A stretch of DNA of 64,000 bases from Colletotrichum lupini (GCF_023278565.1 NC_064679.1:2604001-2668000), one strand, 5' to 3'; counted from the stretch's first letter, positions 43,141 through 52,605 are shown. Notes: generated from the sequence alone by a model not told the origin. Translations and numbers: made by a program.

Positions 43141-43354
43141 GGTGGGCGTTGCGCTTGCAACAGAAAAAAGTACGAAAAAAAATTGTAGACCTACCATTTG
43201 GGTATCAAAACAAAACGAGAAACATCAGTACAAGCAAGTTACCTATGTCGCGGGTCAGCGACTTGTCAGGCATGTGTGAAGCAAACACCAAGTGAACGAT
43301 CTGCTGGCTGTTAGTGATGCTATCCAAAGGATGTGAGATTTGAGTTTGAATTAC

Positions 43355-43455
43355 CTCAATATCAGAAAGTGTTAATTACGTTCATGTCCAGCAAACACCG
43401 AAGTGAGCGCCAGTCAAACAGTGTGAATACTTGATCAACTCATCATAGTATCGAG
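43355..43455 (-). ncRNA. Box C/D snoRNA (cluster member 4)
   Basis: A seven-pair terminal stem CTCGATA (43455-43449) with TATTGAG (43361-43355, one G-U pair) encloses a canonical C box ATGATGA (43446-43440) and D box CTGA (43365-43362). A D'-like CTGG lies near 43412. Guide regions before D (TTAACACTTT) and D' are not assigned to an rRNA site from memory. Confidence 0.72.
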
Positions 43456-43622
43456 AGACTGAACACGGTCGCCGCCTGGGCAGCAGAAGAGGGAAAAATG
43501 TTTACCTGCGTCGAGAACAGTCAGCATGGCCAACCTCAACCAGATGAACGCAAGCTTTCCAAAGGACACTCTCCTGCGCGCAAACGCAGAGAGAGTACCT
43601 TGAACACAAGCAAATAGTGGTA

Positions 43623-43763
43623 ACCACGATCAGTTGACGATCGATCTCAACAAGAAGCCCCGACACCCAACACCACAGAGTTTGTACGCTCCGTTTGTTT
43701 CTGGCGAGGGGCATCGAGGTTCGTTTATGTCCGCCCGTTCGTTCAAATCTTCCTCATTGTGGT
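43623..43763 (-). ncRNA. Probable long box C/D snoRNA (cluster member 3)
   Basis: The stem ACCAC (43763-43759) pairs with GTGGT (43627-43623). A C-box variant ATGAGGA (43757-43751) and D box CTGA (43633-43630) sit at the right distances, and CAGA near 43692 could be D'. At 141 nt it is long for the class, and the C box departs from ATGATGA, so it is less sure than its neighbours. Confidence 0.52.
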
Positions 43764-43886
43764 GTTTGCTTGTGGGGGGAAGGAAAGCATTTAGGCGGAG
43801 CCTGGAAAATATGTATTTACCTATCCGACTGATGTTAGCTTGGATGCTACCTGGATAGATGCGAACAAAAGAAGGTAAAATTTTGG

Positions 43887-43984
43887 CTCTAGATCAGACA
43901 AGGCTGAAACTATTGCACCGGATTCAACATTATGTATTCTGCATGAGGAATCCCTATGGTGTACGAAGTGTTCATCATATAGAG
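43887..43984 (-). ncRNA. Box C/D snoRNA (cluster member 2), snR41-like 18S guide
   Basis: The stem CTCTA (43984-43980) pairs with TAGAG (43891-43887). The C box is a canonical ATGATGA (43978-43972) and the D box is CTGA (43897-43894). The 13 nt AGTTTCAGCCTTG (43911-43899) one base before the D box are exactly complementary to CAAGGCTGAAACT of 18S rRNA, just upstream of the conserved TTAAAGGAATTG. The fifth base before D pairs with the first G of CAAGG. By my count from the m1acp3-psi1191 landmark this is yeast G1126, a site guided by yeast snR41. Confidence 0.85.
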
Positions 43985-44163
43985 GCGAAGGGGAAAGGGG
44001 GGTGGAGCGACCGGAAAGTGCAAACGAACCTTTTGAAAATAGTGTCAAAAGCAAGGGCTTCAAATTTGGAAGCGATTGAAAATTCGTAAGAGAAAATTCT
44101 GTTGCGCGTTAGCTTTGGTCCCACAACTCCGTAGACGCGAATAGACAGGAAGCTGCGCAAGAA

Positions 44164-44247
44164 TTTGCTCAGTTCTAAGAAAAGTGTCACACCATGGAAA
44201 TAGGTCTGATTTGGATTGTTCAATGTTGTTTCCAATCATCATGCAAA
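44164..44247 (-). ncRNA. Box C/D snoRNA (cluster member 1)
   Basis: The stem TTTGC (44247-44243) pairs with GCAAA (44168-44164) and directly flanks a canonical C box ATGATGA (44242-44236) and D box CTGA (44172-44169). D' CAGA is at 44208-44205. Size is 84 nt, typical. It sits inside a well-formed intron (44299-44099). The target sites of ACTTTTCTTAGAA and ACAATCCAAAT are unassigned. Confidence 0.82.
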
Positions 44248-44318
44248 AAGACAAAAGAAACCAGGTGAACTCTCGTGAGACAAAGAAGATCAAACTTACC
44301 AATTGAAAGTATTCCCAA

Positions 44319-44364
44319 TGCCTGCCAGACGCGCACCAGTCTGGCGTCTGCGCAATGGCAGGCA
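44319..44364. repeat. Nested inverted repeat at the 5' end of the snoRNA host
   Basis: Outer arms TGCCTGCC/GGCAGGCA and inner arms AGACGC/GCGTCT can form one long hairpin with a small asymmetric bulge. It lies immediately upstream of the first host donor, so it is either first-exon RNA structure or a promoter element shared with the divergent gene at 44762. Confidence 0.65.
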
Positions 44365-44761
44365 GAGGGAGAAAGGTCTTGGTGATTGACCTTGTTGAGT
44401 ATGGAAAAGAGAAGTCTGCAGCAGTTGGAAGAGCTTCGTGGAAAATTTAAAGGAAAGAAAAAAGTCCAGAGTGGGGGTCCTACCTCGAGATGATGCGCTA
44501 GCCTCTTTTGGACTAGCGGGAAACATGACCACTGGCATGGCTGTGGCGGTGCTTTCGGGAATCTGTGCTGACAACCTCAGGTGGCGAAGTCTATCTTATC
44601 GCCTCCCTCTTTATAATTGCTCCCCGCGATCTCCCGTCCTCCCCCAGGTTTCCCTCCTTTCCCAAGGACATAGCTCCAGACACGACACTGTTCGACTCGA
44701 CCTTGACGTTCCCCTTACCGGTCGTGATCTCTTAGGAGTCACTCCAAACAAACCCGCCAAA

Positions 44762-46048
44762 ATGTCTGCCGCGGGGGGTATATGGGCTCCAGCAGCCCTA
44801 CGCCTCCTCCGCGTGGGCATCACCAGAACGACAAAGATGATACGAACCAAACTCGCAAACGCAACCCGCCCGGCCGTCCAGGGCGAACTCGCACACATCC
44901 CCATCCGCACGACGCCGACGGGCCGACAGCCCATTCACCCGGCCGCTCTCCTCAGACAGAAGCGCGCGGGACGCTGGTACTCGACCCAGAGCATCAACAA
45001 CACCGTTCGCAGATGGATCTCCACGAGCGGTAGCCCCGGCGGCAGCAGCGCACGCTTCAGCCGGGCATCGTTCCCGAGTTCAAACACATCCCGCCGCGTG
45101 GGCCAAATGACCGGCCGCGCGCCCTTTGCGAGCACGCTCCGACCGAATCTCACCGGCGGTGCCATCGCCCGCACTCAGGGCGGCTACAGCGTCGGCGGTG
45201 GGGCCCGCTACTTCTCTCACACGCCCGCGGCGCCCGCGCAAGTGATCCAGAACGTCTCCGTCGCGATGCGCGCCTTCTGCCTCTCTGGCCAAAAGGTACG
45301 CTACGACGGCCTCAACGGTCGCGGCGACAAGCGCTACCGCGCCGTCTCGGAGCTCGAGCAGGCCGCGTACGTCAAGATGATGGGCGCCACCTCCCGCGGG
45401 AACCCCGGCTCCTTCGTCGACTTCCACATCAGCCCCACCGTCACGGCCCTCAGCCCCCTGGCCGCCGCCGCCGCTGCGGGTTTCACCTCCGCTAACGCCG
45501 AGGCCCCCACCACCACCCTCAACGAGGATGGCTTCCTCGACGTTCTGTCCATTGACTTTGCTCGCGCTCTCAAGGACCTCGCCGTCGTTTTCGCAGACCT
45601 GAAGAGGCTTGCCTTGTTTGGTGATTTGCCAATCACGATGGAAAAGAAAAATGTGCTCCGGGTGCGATTCCCTGGAGTTGACGCTGAGACCGTCGAGCGG
45701 CTGTGCGATGATGCTGGCGTTCAACGCGGTATTGTCGGTCAAGACGCCGATTTTGAAATCGAGAATGGCGTCTCGGTGGCGCTTCGATTCCCATACGCTC
45801 CTGACGACGACGTCAAGACCATCACTTCGCCCGGCGGTTCACTGCGGTCGCTTTCCGGCATCGATGTCGACCTGGAAGAGGCGTTCATGGATGAGATGGA
45901 AGAGCACTCTTGGATGTCAGACCCCGAGGGATACGAAAGCTTATCGCCCACCCCAAAGACCAGTGAGGACTGCTCTGATGGGTACGAGGGGCTTGAGGGC
46001 ATATACAGATTCCTGGAGGAGTGTGACCGCAATAAGGGACGTTTTTAA
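44762..46048 (+). CDS. Conserved fungal protein commonly labelled 'casein kinase II beta 2 subunit'
   Basis: Single exon of 428 aa from MSAAGGIWAPAALRLLRVGI. An upstream ATG in the same frame (44438) would add about 108 unconserved residues across the promoter and is rejected. The N-terminus is Arg-rich, low in acid and contains RWYSTQSINNTVRRWISTSGS and ARYFSHTPAAPAQVIQNVSVAMRAF, features of mitochondrial targeting. A conserved C-terminal core reads TTTLNEDGFLDVLSIDFARALKDLAVVFADLKRLALFGDLPIT and RVRFPGVDAETVERLCDDAGVQRGI, then an acidic tail. I recall close relatives in Sordariomycetes under the casein-kinase label, but the Cys4 zinc finger of real CK2-beta is absent, so that name is probably an annotation error. 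The molecular role is unknown. Confidence 0.85.
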   Translation: MSAAGGIWAPAALRLLRVGITRTTKMIRTKLANATRPAVQGELAHIPIRTTPTGRQPIHPAALLRQKRAGRWYSTQSINNTVRRWISTSGSPGGSSARFSRASFPSSNTSRRVGQMTGRAPFASTLRPNLTGGAIARTQGGYSVGGGARYFSHTPAAPAQVIQNVSVAMRAFCLSGQKVRYDGLNGRGDKRYRAVSELEQAAYVKMMGATSRGNPGSFVDFHISPTVTALSPLAAAAAAGFTSANAEAPTTTLNEDGFLDVLSIDFARALKDLAVVFADLKRLALFGDLPITMEKKNVLRVRFPGVDAETVERLCDDAGVQRGIVGQDADFEIENGVSVALRFPYAPDDDVKTITSPGGSLRSLSGIDVDLEEAFMDEMEEHSWMSDPEGYESLSPTPKTSEDCSDGYEGLEGIYRFLEECDRNKGRF

Positions 46049-46408
46049 CGGGTGGGTCTTCTTTGTGTTTTTATTAACGGTTGAAGCCGCAGATTGGGTT
46101 CTGGGCGATGTAAGGATCTACGCTCTTTGTATAATAACATGGGACTCTGGCCTCACGAAATAGCCGAGTAGTGAAATGAGATTTCCTACATCCACATCAA
46201 GGCCAAGTCACTATTCAGTAGTGCATCGTCACACGGTGGACGCCATAAGTGATATGTCTTGAATTGCCCTCATCTCCTATCCATACACTTAAAAGCAACC
46301 CCGCAGACCTCCTTAGGCGCATTCTGTTGGCATTTAACTCTGGGACGATGCTGTTTGCGCAATACTGCGAGCCAATACAATCTACATCCAGAGATTGGCG
46401 AACAATAC
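46049..46408. other. Intergenic, convergent 3' regions
   Basis: 360 bp of convergent 3' flank; nothing supported. Confidence 0.4.
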
Positions 46409-48550
46409 TTAGCCCTCGTAATCCAAGCCCACTGCCTTGTACCAGCTCTTTTTCTCTTGCTCGAGCATTGCCTTATCCTCCTTGAGCACCTTCTGGAGCT
46501 TCTTGGCTCGCTTGGGGCTGCCCAAAAGCGCAGCAAGGTCACTGCTAGCACGGGCACGTGGGGTTGTTGCCTTGGCAGAGGAACCCGCACGGTGAGGGCT
46601 CACATGGGCAAGAGGCTCCTTGACCTTCTTGGGTCGTCCTCGCTTCTTCTGCTCCTTCTTGGGAGGGGGCGTCGGGGAACCCTGATCGAACTTGTGTGGA
46701 GTGTCGACTTTGCCAATGGTCATGGTCACGCTCTTCGCGTCGTCCTCATGATTCTTGTTCTGCTTGCGCGATCCAGTGGTGTCAAGAACCCAGACCTGGC
46801 CGCCAGGAGATTTCGGCGACTTCTCAGGAACGAAGCTAGGCGCAGGATGCTGAACGCTGTGCGGCTTCAAGTTCAAGAAGGGGTTAAAGGGCGTACGGCC
46901 AGCTGTGCGGATGAAAGATCCGCGATTGTCCGGAGTGGCTGGAATAGGGATGCGAGTAGGTCCTTTCAACGCTGTGCTGGGCGACGACATCGCCTTCTGT
47001 GGGCCGTCGACGGAGGTCTTGGTATCCTTAATCTTGTCTGGCGAGGCGGACTGTTCATCCTTCTCGGCGATTGAGAGCGATGTGCTTCGCAGTTTCTTTC
47101 TCTTCTTTCCCTCGATGGTCGTGGGCTCATCGACCTTTGCATTATGAACCAGTGTGTCTCGCTCAGTATTGGCTTTGTCGTCCTTGGCGACAACATTGTC
47201 CGAGATGTGTCCCACCTTCTTGAGTTTCTTGTATTTCTGGAATACCTCGCCACCCTTAGCGTCCTCACCTCCAGGGCTGGCTTCAGCCACACTCAGGTGC
47301 TCGTGTTCATTGACATCGTCGATAACTGTGACAGCATGGGAAAACTCTGCATGCTTAGTCTTCTTCTGCTTCTTCTTTTTCTTGCCGTTCTTCGCCTCGT
47401 GAACGAGAACAGGCGTGTCCTTCCTCTCGAATACTTCAGGAGTGGGGACAGCCTCAGAACCGTACTCCTGCTCCTCGTTATCGACATCAGCGAGAGCACT
47501 GAAACGAGACTTCTTGTGCCTCTTCTTAAGCTTCTTTCCCTTCACCTCAGCAGTAGACGCAGACGCGTTCTTCTGGCCCTCGGCCTTCTGGTGAACAGGC
47601 GAAACCTCGCTAACATTAGCTTCGTTTCCGTGCTCGATGGGATGAGCTGTGGCCGACTTGGACTTGGACTTGGAGGACTTCTTCTTCTTCTTCGTCTTCT
47701 CCAGTCCCTTTGCGATATCAGCACCAGAACCGGTGTCCTCGGCATGCTCGACGCCATTAGTTGTAATGCTATGTGAATTGGCCTTCGGGATATCGTGTTG
47801 GCCCTCGGTACTCATCACATTGAGTGAGATGCTCTTGGACTTTTTGTGCCTCTTCTTGCGCTTGCTGTCACCGTCGTGCTGAGCCTTTTCTCCCTGTAGC
47901 TGGGTACCCTTGTCGAGATGACCGTTCTTCAACTTCTTGGAGGATTGAGGTGTATCATCGTCGCGCTTTCGCTTCTCCTTCTTAGTACTGCCAATCACCG
48001 CGACATCCTTGTCCTTCTAGGACTTGGTGCTGATAGCGTCCGGCACAAGAGGACTGGCACTAAGATCATTCTCGAGAGCGCTGTGGTAATCGTCATTGTC
48101 GTCTTCCGAGTCTTCAGTGTCCCACTCAACGGAAGAAACATCGCCATTCTTTGATTTGTGCTTAAGTCCCTCGCTCGAGGTGCTGGATTCGTCTCTCAAT
48201 TTCGACAGAAGGCTTTTGAGTAGGTCGACATCCCTCTCTCTAGCGTCCGAAGGATCCATGTCCAGCATCTTCTGTCTTCCTTCCAGGACTTTGGTCTGGC
48301 GGCGGATGAACTTTTTCTCTTTGGCCTTCTCGCCGAGTGAGAGCTGAAGTAGAAAGTCTTGCTGATCCTGGACATCGCTAGACTGAGTGGGACGCTCCAA
48401 TGCCATCGTCATCTTGCTGTTGATTTTGCCTCTCTTGCGCATTAGGTCGGCGGCGGTCTTCTGCAAGATCCTTCGAGTATCTTTGTCAAAGGGCTTGGCC
48501 AAGTCGAAATCGCGACCCTTTTGTAGCTGGGCGGCTTTCGGGGGCGCCAT
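46409..48550 (-). CDS. Lys-rich, nucleolar-type repeat protein whose frame is interrupted by one TAG codon
   Basis: One continuous frame of 714 codons runs from MAPPKAAQLQKGRDFDLAKPF to YKAVGLDYEG, broken only by TAG at 48017-48019 (codon 178). The first part (177 aa) is helical and charged (MRKRGKINSKMTMALERP, KEKKFIRRQTKVLEGRQKML) and ends in an acidic tract. After the TAG, degenerate repeats alternate a basic cluster (KRKKRHKKSKS, KKLKKRHKKSRFS, KKKKKQKKTKH, KKRKKLRSTS) with acidic sequence, like Nopp140/Srp40-type nucleolar proteins. The C-terminal part has TAGRTPFNPFLNLKPHS, GGQVWVLDTTG, an AT-hook-like KKRGRPKKVKE and LAALLGSPKRAKKLQKVL. No named family is recognised. If split, the second gene's first ATG is 47815, which would discard clearly repeat-like coding sequence. 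No good splice donor removes the TAG. Confidence 0.7.
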
Positions 48551-49341
48551 CGTGACTTCGTGTAAGCCTACCTTACACGAGTAACGCGGCGATGAAGTGG
48601 GAATGCTTTGGGTGATAGTGCAATGGTTGCTCGCTTGACTCGATATGGTCTGGGTGATGCAAAGTAGAAGTTTTTGCTAGGCCGAGGATGGGGACGCGGA
48701 AAGAAAAAGTTGGTTAAAGGACCTGCAGGTGAGGTGAGGTGAAGAAAGGAGCTCCCGCCTGTTCGGTGAAGGAAGGCACCTTCCACCATTCGAGAGCTCC
48801 CATCCCCAGGCAGGTAGTCGGTGTTGACACCTGCCGACCCCCGACGCTAAGTGGCAGCAAAGGGACGCTGCACCTCGAGAAAACCGCAACGGAAGCTTCA
48901 TCTAATCTGCCATGTGAGGTTTTCCAACAACACGAGCCATGATCACTCAGATTACTGATACATCGAGAGAATTATCCACACTAGCCTCCTCTAGACCCTG
49001 CAATTCGGTGTCCCTGACACAGTAGATCCCGAAGTAGAGATCCGGGGTAAAGCCCAAGATGGCGCAACTCCACCCCCACATTTGAACCTCGGCATTGGCG
49101 GCCCTGGGTTTCACTGCCACTGGAGCTGCCCTCTCTGTCCGGTTAGCTGGCCGGTTAGCTGACCATCAGCTACGCCGAGGGCAGCTTGGCCATCGCCTGT
49201 TAAAACCGTCGCGAATTCCCCAGAGCTCGGCCGAGGTGCAAGTCTGCTCACGTCTCCCCGCCTTTTCTTTTCCAATTGCAATTCAGACTCGCTCTGTATC
49301 GCTAGCTGTACATCACACGTATTCCTACAGAAAACTTCACA
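48551..49341. other. Divergent promoter region
   Basis: About 790 bp between divergent starts; short frames only. GGTTAGCTGGCCGGTTAGCTG at about 49140 contains a short direct repeat (GGTTAGCTG twice, 11 bp apart). Confidence 0.45.
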
Positions 49342-50386
49342 ATGAGCGGCCCCGGTGTTGGATTCGAGTACCCCCGCCAGCCCGTTTCCTGGGTCAAGCG
49401 CGATGTGCTGCTCTTTGCGAACACCATTGGTGCTACCGACGACGAGCTTCACTTCCTCTATGCAAGTTTTCTCCTCTCATCTGACTTTTATGACTGTTGA
49501 TTGCTGACCGTTTGCCAATAGGAGCTTCACCCCAACTTCGCCGTCTTCCCTACCTACCCTCTTATTCTCAGTGAGCTCCATCGCCTCAATCGACACTGCG
49601 ATCAACCCAGCTAACACCGAGCCAGCATTCAAGGGCGACACCCAGGAGGTTGTCGACTTCTACGCCGCCCAGAAGGCCGTCCAGATCCCCAACGTTCCTT
49701 CGTTCGATGCCCGCCGCGTCGTCGATGGCCAGCGCAAGATTGTGCTTCACAAGACCATCCCCCCCACTTCGGCCGGCAAGAAGTTCGAAGTCCGAACCAA
49801 GGTTCTCGGTGTTTACGATAAGGGCCGTCCCGGCTCCGTCGTCGAGACCCAGACCGACCTGGTAGAGCTTCCCAGCAACGAGGTCTACGCCAGCGTCATC
49901 ACCAGCAGCTTCTATATCGCCCAGGGCAACTGGGGCGGCCCCAAGGGCCCCGCGACCGAGAACTTCCCTCCCCCGAAGGACAAGAAGCCTGATGCCACCT
50001 TCTCCCAGGCTACGAACAAGGAGTCAGCGCTCCTCTACCGCCTCAATGGAGATTACAACCCCCTGCACGCGACCCCTGAGCCCGGCAAGAAGATGGGCTT
50101 CCCCGGAGCTATCATGCACGGACTGTACTCCTGGAACTCGACCGCCCACGGTCTGCTGAAGGCCCTCGGTGGCAGTGACCCTGCCAACATCAAGGAGTAC
50201 CAGGCGCGCTTCGCCAGCCCCGTCATGCCTGGTGACAAGCTGGTGACAGATGCCTGGAGGACAGGCGATGTCAAGGATGGATGGGAAGAAGTTCGCTTCC
50301 AGACCAAGGTCGAGGGTGGAAAGATCGTTCTGAGCAACGGTCGCGCGCTGTTGAAGGTTGTGGAGTCCCCCAAGTCGAAGTTGTAA
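49342..50386 (+). CDS. Peroxisomal MaoC-like (R)-specific enoyl-CoA hydratase 2
   Basis: Predicted to hydrate trans-2-enoyl-CoA in peroxisomal beta-oxidation. Exons are 49342-49461, 49522-49570 and 49626-50386, giving 309 aa ending PKSKL, a canonical PTS1. The N-terminal half is the degenerate first hot-dog domain (DVLLFANTIGATDDELHFLYELHPNFAVFPTYPLIL). The second half carries the hydratase-2 motif YRLNGDYNPLHATPEPGKKMGFPGAIMHGLYSW with catalytic Asp (GDYNPLH) and His. This matches the hydratase part of fungal Fox2 as a stand-alone protein; relatives occur in fungal toxin clusters, but no such cluster is seen here. The first intron must use a GC donor (TAT|GCAAGT), because the frame is otherwise closed. 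The other introns are GT-AG with CTAAC near the acceptor. Confidence 0.9.
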
Positions 50387-50720
50387 AATAATGGATTTTG
50401 GATGAAATTTTGGAACATTACAGTTCAGATTCAAGCACAGCATTCTATAACGTCATAAAATTACTTTCAAACAATTTGAGACTCTTTCGCTGTAGTGTGG
50501 TTGTTGGCATGTTTGTGATTGGTATTGGTGACCACTCTTGCGCTCACTAACAATTTTGACGTCCCGGATCAGCTACAGCGAAAGAGCTCACGTACTTGAG
50601 TCTCGTGGATCATTCTGCTGCCTGCCCACTAGGTACCTCAGAGCACCGAACCAAGTACACAAAAAAATGCGCATAGCATTTTGGACATCTCAGCGGTGAC
50701 GACAACTTGCTGGGTAAAAA
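50387..50720. other. Intergenic, 3' flank and TBCE promoter
   Basis: 334 bp; CAGCGAAAGAG at 50576-50586 partly mirrors CTCTTTCGCTG at 50482-50492, an inverted repeat with about 80 bp between the arms. No gene. Confidence 0.4.
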
Positions 50721-52605
50721 ATGTCGTCAAGTAATTACGTTGGTCAGCGCCTGTCTTACGATAATGCACTTTGCACTGTCCGCTACATAGGGCCCGTCGC
50801 TGGCACGTCAGGCAGCTGGCTGGGCGTAGAATGGGACGACACCGGACGCGGGAAACACGACGGCCAACATAAAGACGTCCGATACTTTTCATGTTAGCTC
50901 ATTTGCCCCCTCTTGTGTCGTTGCGCCGACAGTCAAGTCTCTAACTGTGGCCGCCAGGTCTCTCAAAAGCCCCCACTGCCGCTTCATTCGTGCGGCCAAC
51001 CCGCCGCGCCGACGCTGCGCAGAGCTTCGTCACCGCGTTACACGGCAAGTATGCCTCTGAGGCGGTCGCGAAGCGCGAGGCGGAGATTCAGCAGATCGTC
51101 TTCTTTGGTAAGAAACCTGCTGAGGAGGTCGGCTTCGACAAGATCCGCCGGCAGCTCGCGCGCGTCGAGGACTTGACCATTGTGATTCTCGACGGCACGC
51201 GCATCCAGTCGGACGTCGTGGACGGGGACAAGAGCATCAAGGAGACGAGCCCCCTCATTTACGAGCTGGATATCAGCAGGAACCTGTTTGAGGAGTTTGA
51301 CCAGGTGATCAAGATCTGTCAGGAGCTGGACGGCTTGAAAAGTTTGAGACTTAAGTACGTTTTGGGGCTTTTCTTCGTCTTTTTGATCAGCTTTGAGACT
51401 GACTTGTTCCCAGTGGTAACCGCTTCCGAGTCATCGAGACGGGAGAAACACAGGCCTTTGCAAAAGTGACTGAGCTGGAGCTTGAGGAGACACTGTTAAG
51501 CTGGGAAGCGCTCTGCGGTCTTGCTCGCAAATTCCCGTCTCTCGAGACCTGGAGCTGCAGCTTGAACCAGTTGACCGTGCTGCCCAGCGTCTCGTTCGGA
51601 TCGCTCGCTGCTACCCTCACGACCTTGGATCTCGAATTCAACGAGTTCACATCACTCTCTGACATCGCGGCTCTGTCATCCCTAGAGTCCCTCCGCAACC
51701 TCCACCTCAAGGGCAACAGCATCGCCACCATCTCCTCTCCTTCCGGCCCGATCCCGACATTTTCAACGAGTCTGCAGTATCTAGACATATCCTATAACGC
51801 CGTCGCAAGCTGGGCCTTTGTAGATGCCCTCCCCACCTCATTCCCGGGCCTCACGGCTCTCCGTTTCGCCCACAACCCAATCTACGACCGTCCCGACCCG
51901 GACGCCGCCGCCGGCGACAACCAAACAAAGTCGACGGATGAGGCACACATGGTGACCATCGGCCGTCTCGCCTCCCTCAAGGCTCTCAACTTCACAGCAA
52001 TCTCGCCCAAGGACCGCGAGAACGCAGACATGTTTTACCTCTCCCGCATCGCCAGGCAGCTCGCCTCCGTGCCCGAGGCCGCCGAGCCCGAAGTCATTGC
52101 CCAACACGCCCGCTACAAGGAACTCTGCGACCTCTACGGCGCGCCGGACGTCATCCGCCGCGACGAGATTAACCCTACCTACCTTGAGGCTCGTCTCATC
52201 ACCGTACACTTCACCCACGTCGCGGCAGCGGCAGCACATACAGACGGCGGCAGCCGGGACGAAGGACAGCAAGTGACCAAGACGGCCACGATCCCCAAGT
52301 CCTGCGACGTCTACGCCGTCAAGGGGATCGCGGGACGGTTGTTTGGTGCGGAGCCTCTGCGGCTGCGTCTGGTGTGGGAGACTGGCGAATGGGATCCCGT
52401 CGGCGGGTTCGACGATGAGGAGAATGCGGATGATAGCAGCGACGAGGAAGATGCTACCGGAAGGAGCGGTGAGGGCGCTGCTGGGGCGCAGGAGGCGAGA
52501 GGAGGTAGATGGGTCAAGAGGGAGGTTGAGCTTAGGGATGGGCCGAGGCAGTTGGGGTTCTGTGTGGATGGAATGGATGTCAACATTCGCGTGGAAGATA
52601 GGTGA
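50721..52605 (+). CDS. PAC2: Tubulin-folding cofactor E (TBCE/PAC2)
   Basis: TBCE binds alpha-tubulin and, with other cofactors, assembles or disassembles the tubulin dimer. Exons are 50721-50892, 50958-51354 and 51414-52605, giving 586 aa. The N-terminal CAP-Gly domain (about residues 5-58) has SGSWLGVEWDDTGRGKHDG, where GKHDG corresponds to the GKNDG tubulin-binding motif. The first intron joins RYFSC to LSKAPTAASFVRP. A leucine-rich-repeat region (about 135-350) includes PLIYELDISRNLFEEF, TLDLEFNEFTSLSDIAALSS and LQYLDISYNAV. A C-terminal ubiquitin-like domain begins near TKTATIPKSCDVYAVKGIAGRLFG and contains an acidic loop (EENADDSSDEEDAT). Architecture and size match the family. Confidence 0.93.

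Larger units (their letters stand above)
42920..44318 (-). ncRNA. Multi-intron non-coding host transcript of a C/D snoRNA cluster
   Basis: No protein frame spans this interval, yet the minus strand shows a ladder of splice signals. Introns read: 44299-44099 (GTAAGT to CTAAC...CAG), 44029-43829 (GTTCGT to CTAAC...CAG), 43820 to about 43599, 43505-43308 (GTAAAC to CTAACAG) and 43242-42985 (GTAACT to CTAAC...TAG). Each holds one C/D snoRNA, listed separately. Exons are short (8-93 nt) and lack a continuous frame. AATAAAA at about 42929-42923 on the minus strand may end the transcript. The locus lies between convergent PLC-X and a divergent protein gene at 44762. Intron-nested C/D clusters in non-coding hosts are known from filamentous fungi; the exact exon borders here are inferred. 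Confidence 0.72.

Noticed and set aside
48020..48135. Intron that would splice out the TAG at 48017-48019
   Set aside because: TAG could be an acceptor, but donors in the needed phase (GTTGAG, GTGCCG) are poor or leave an intron of 30 nt, and no branch site fits.
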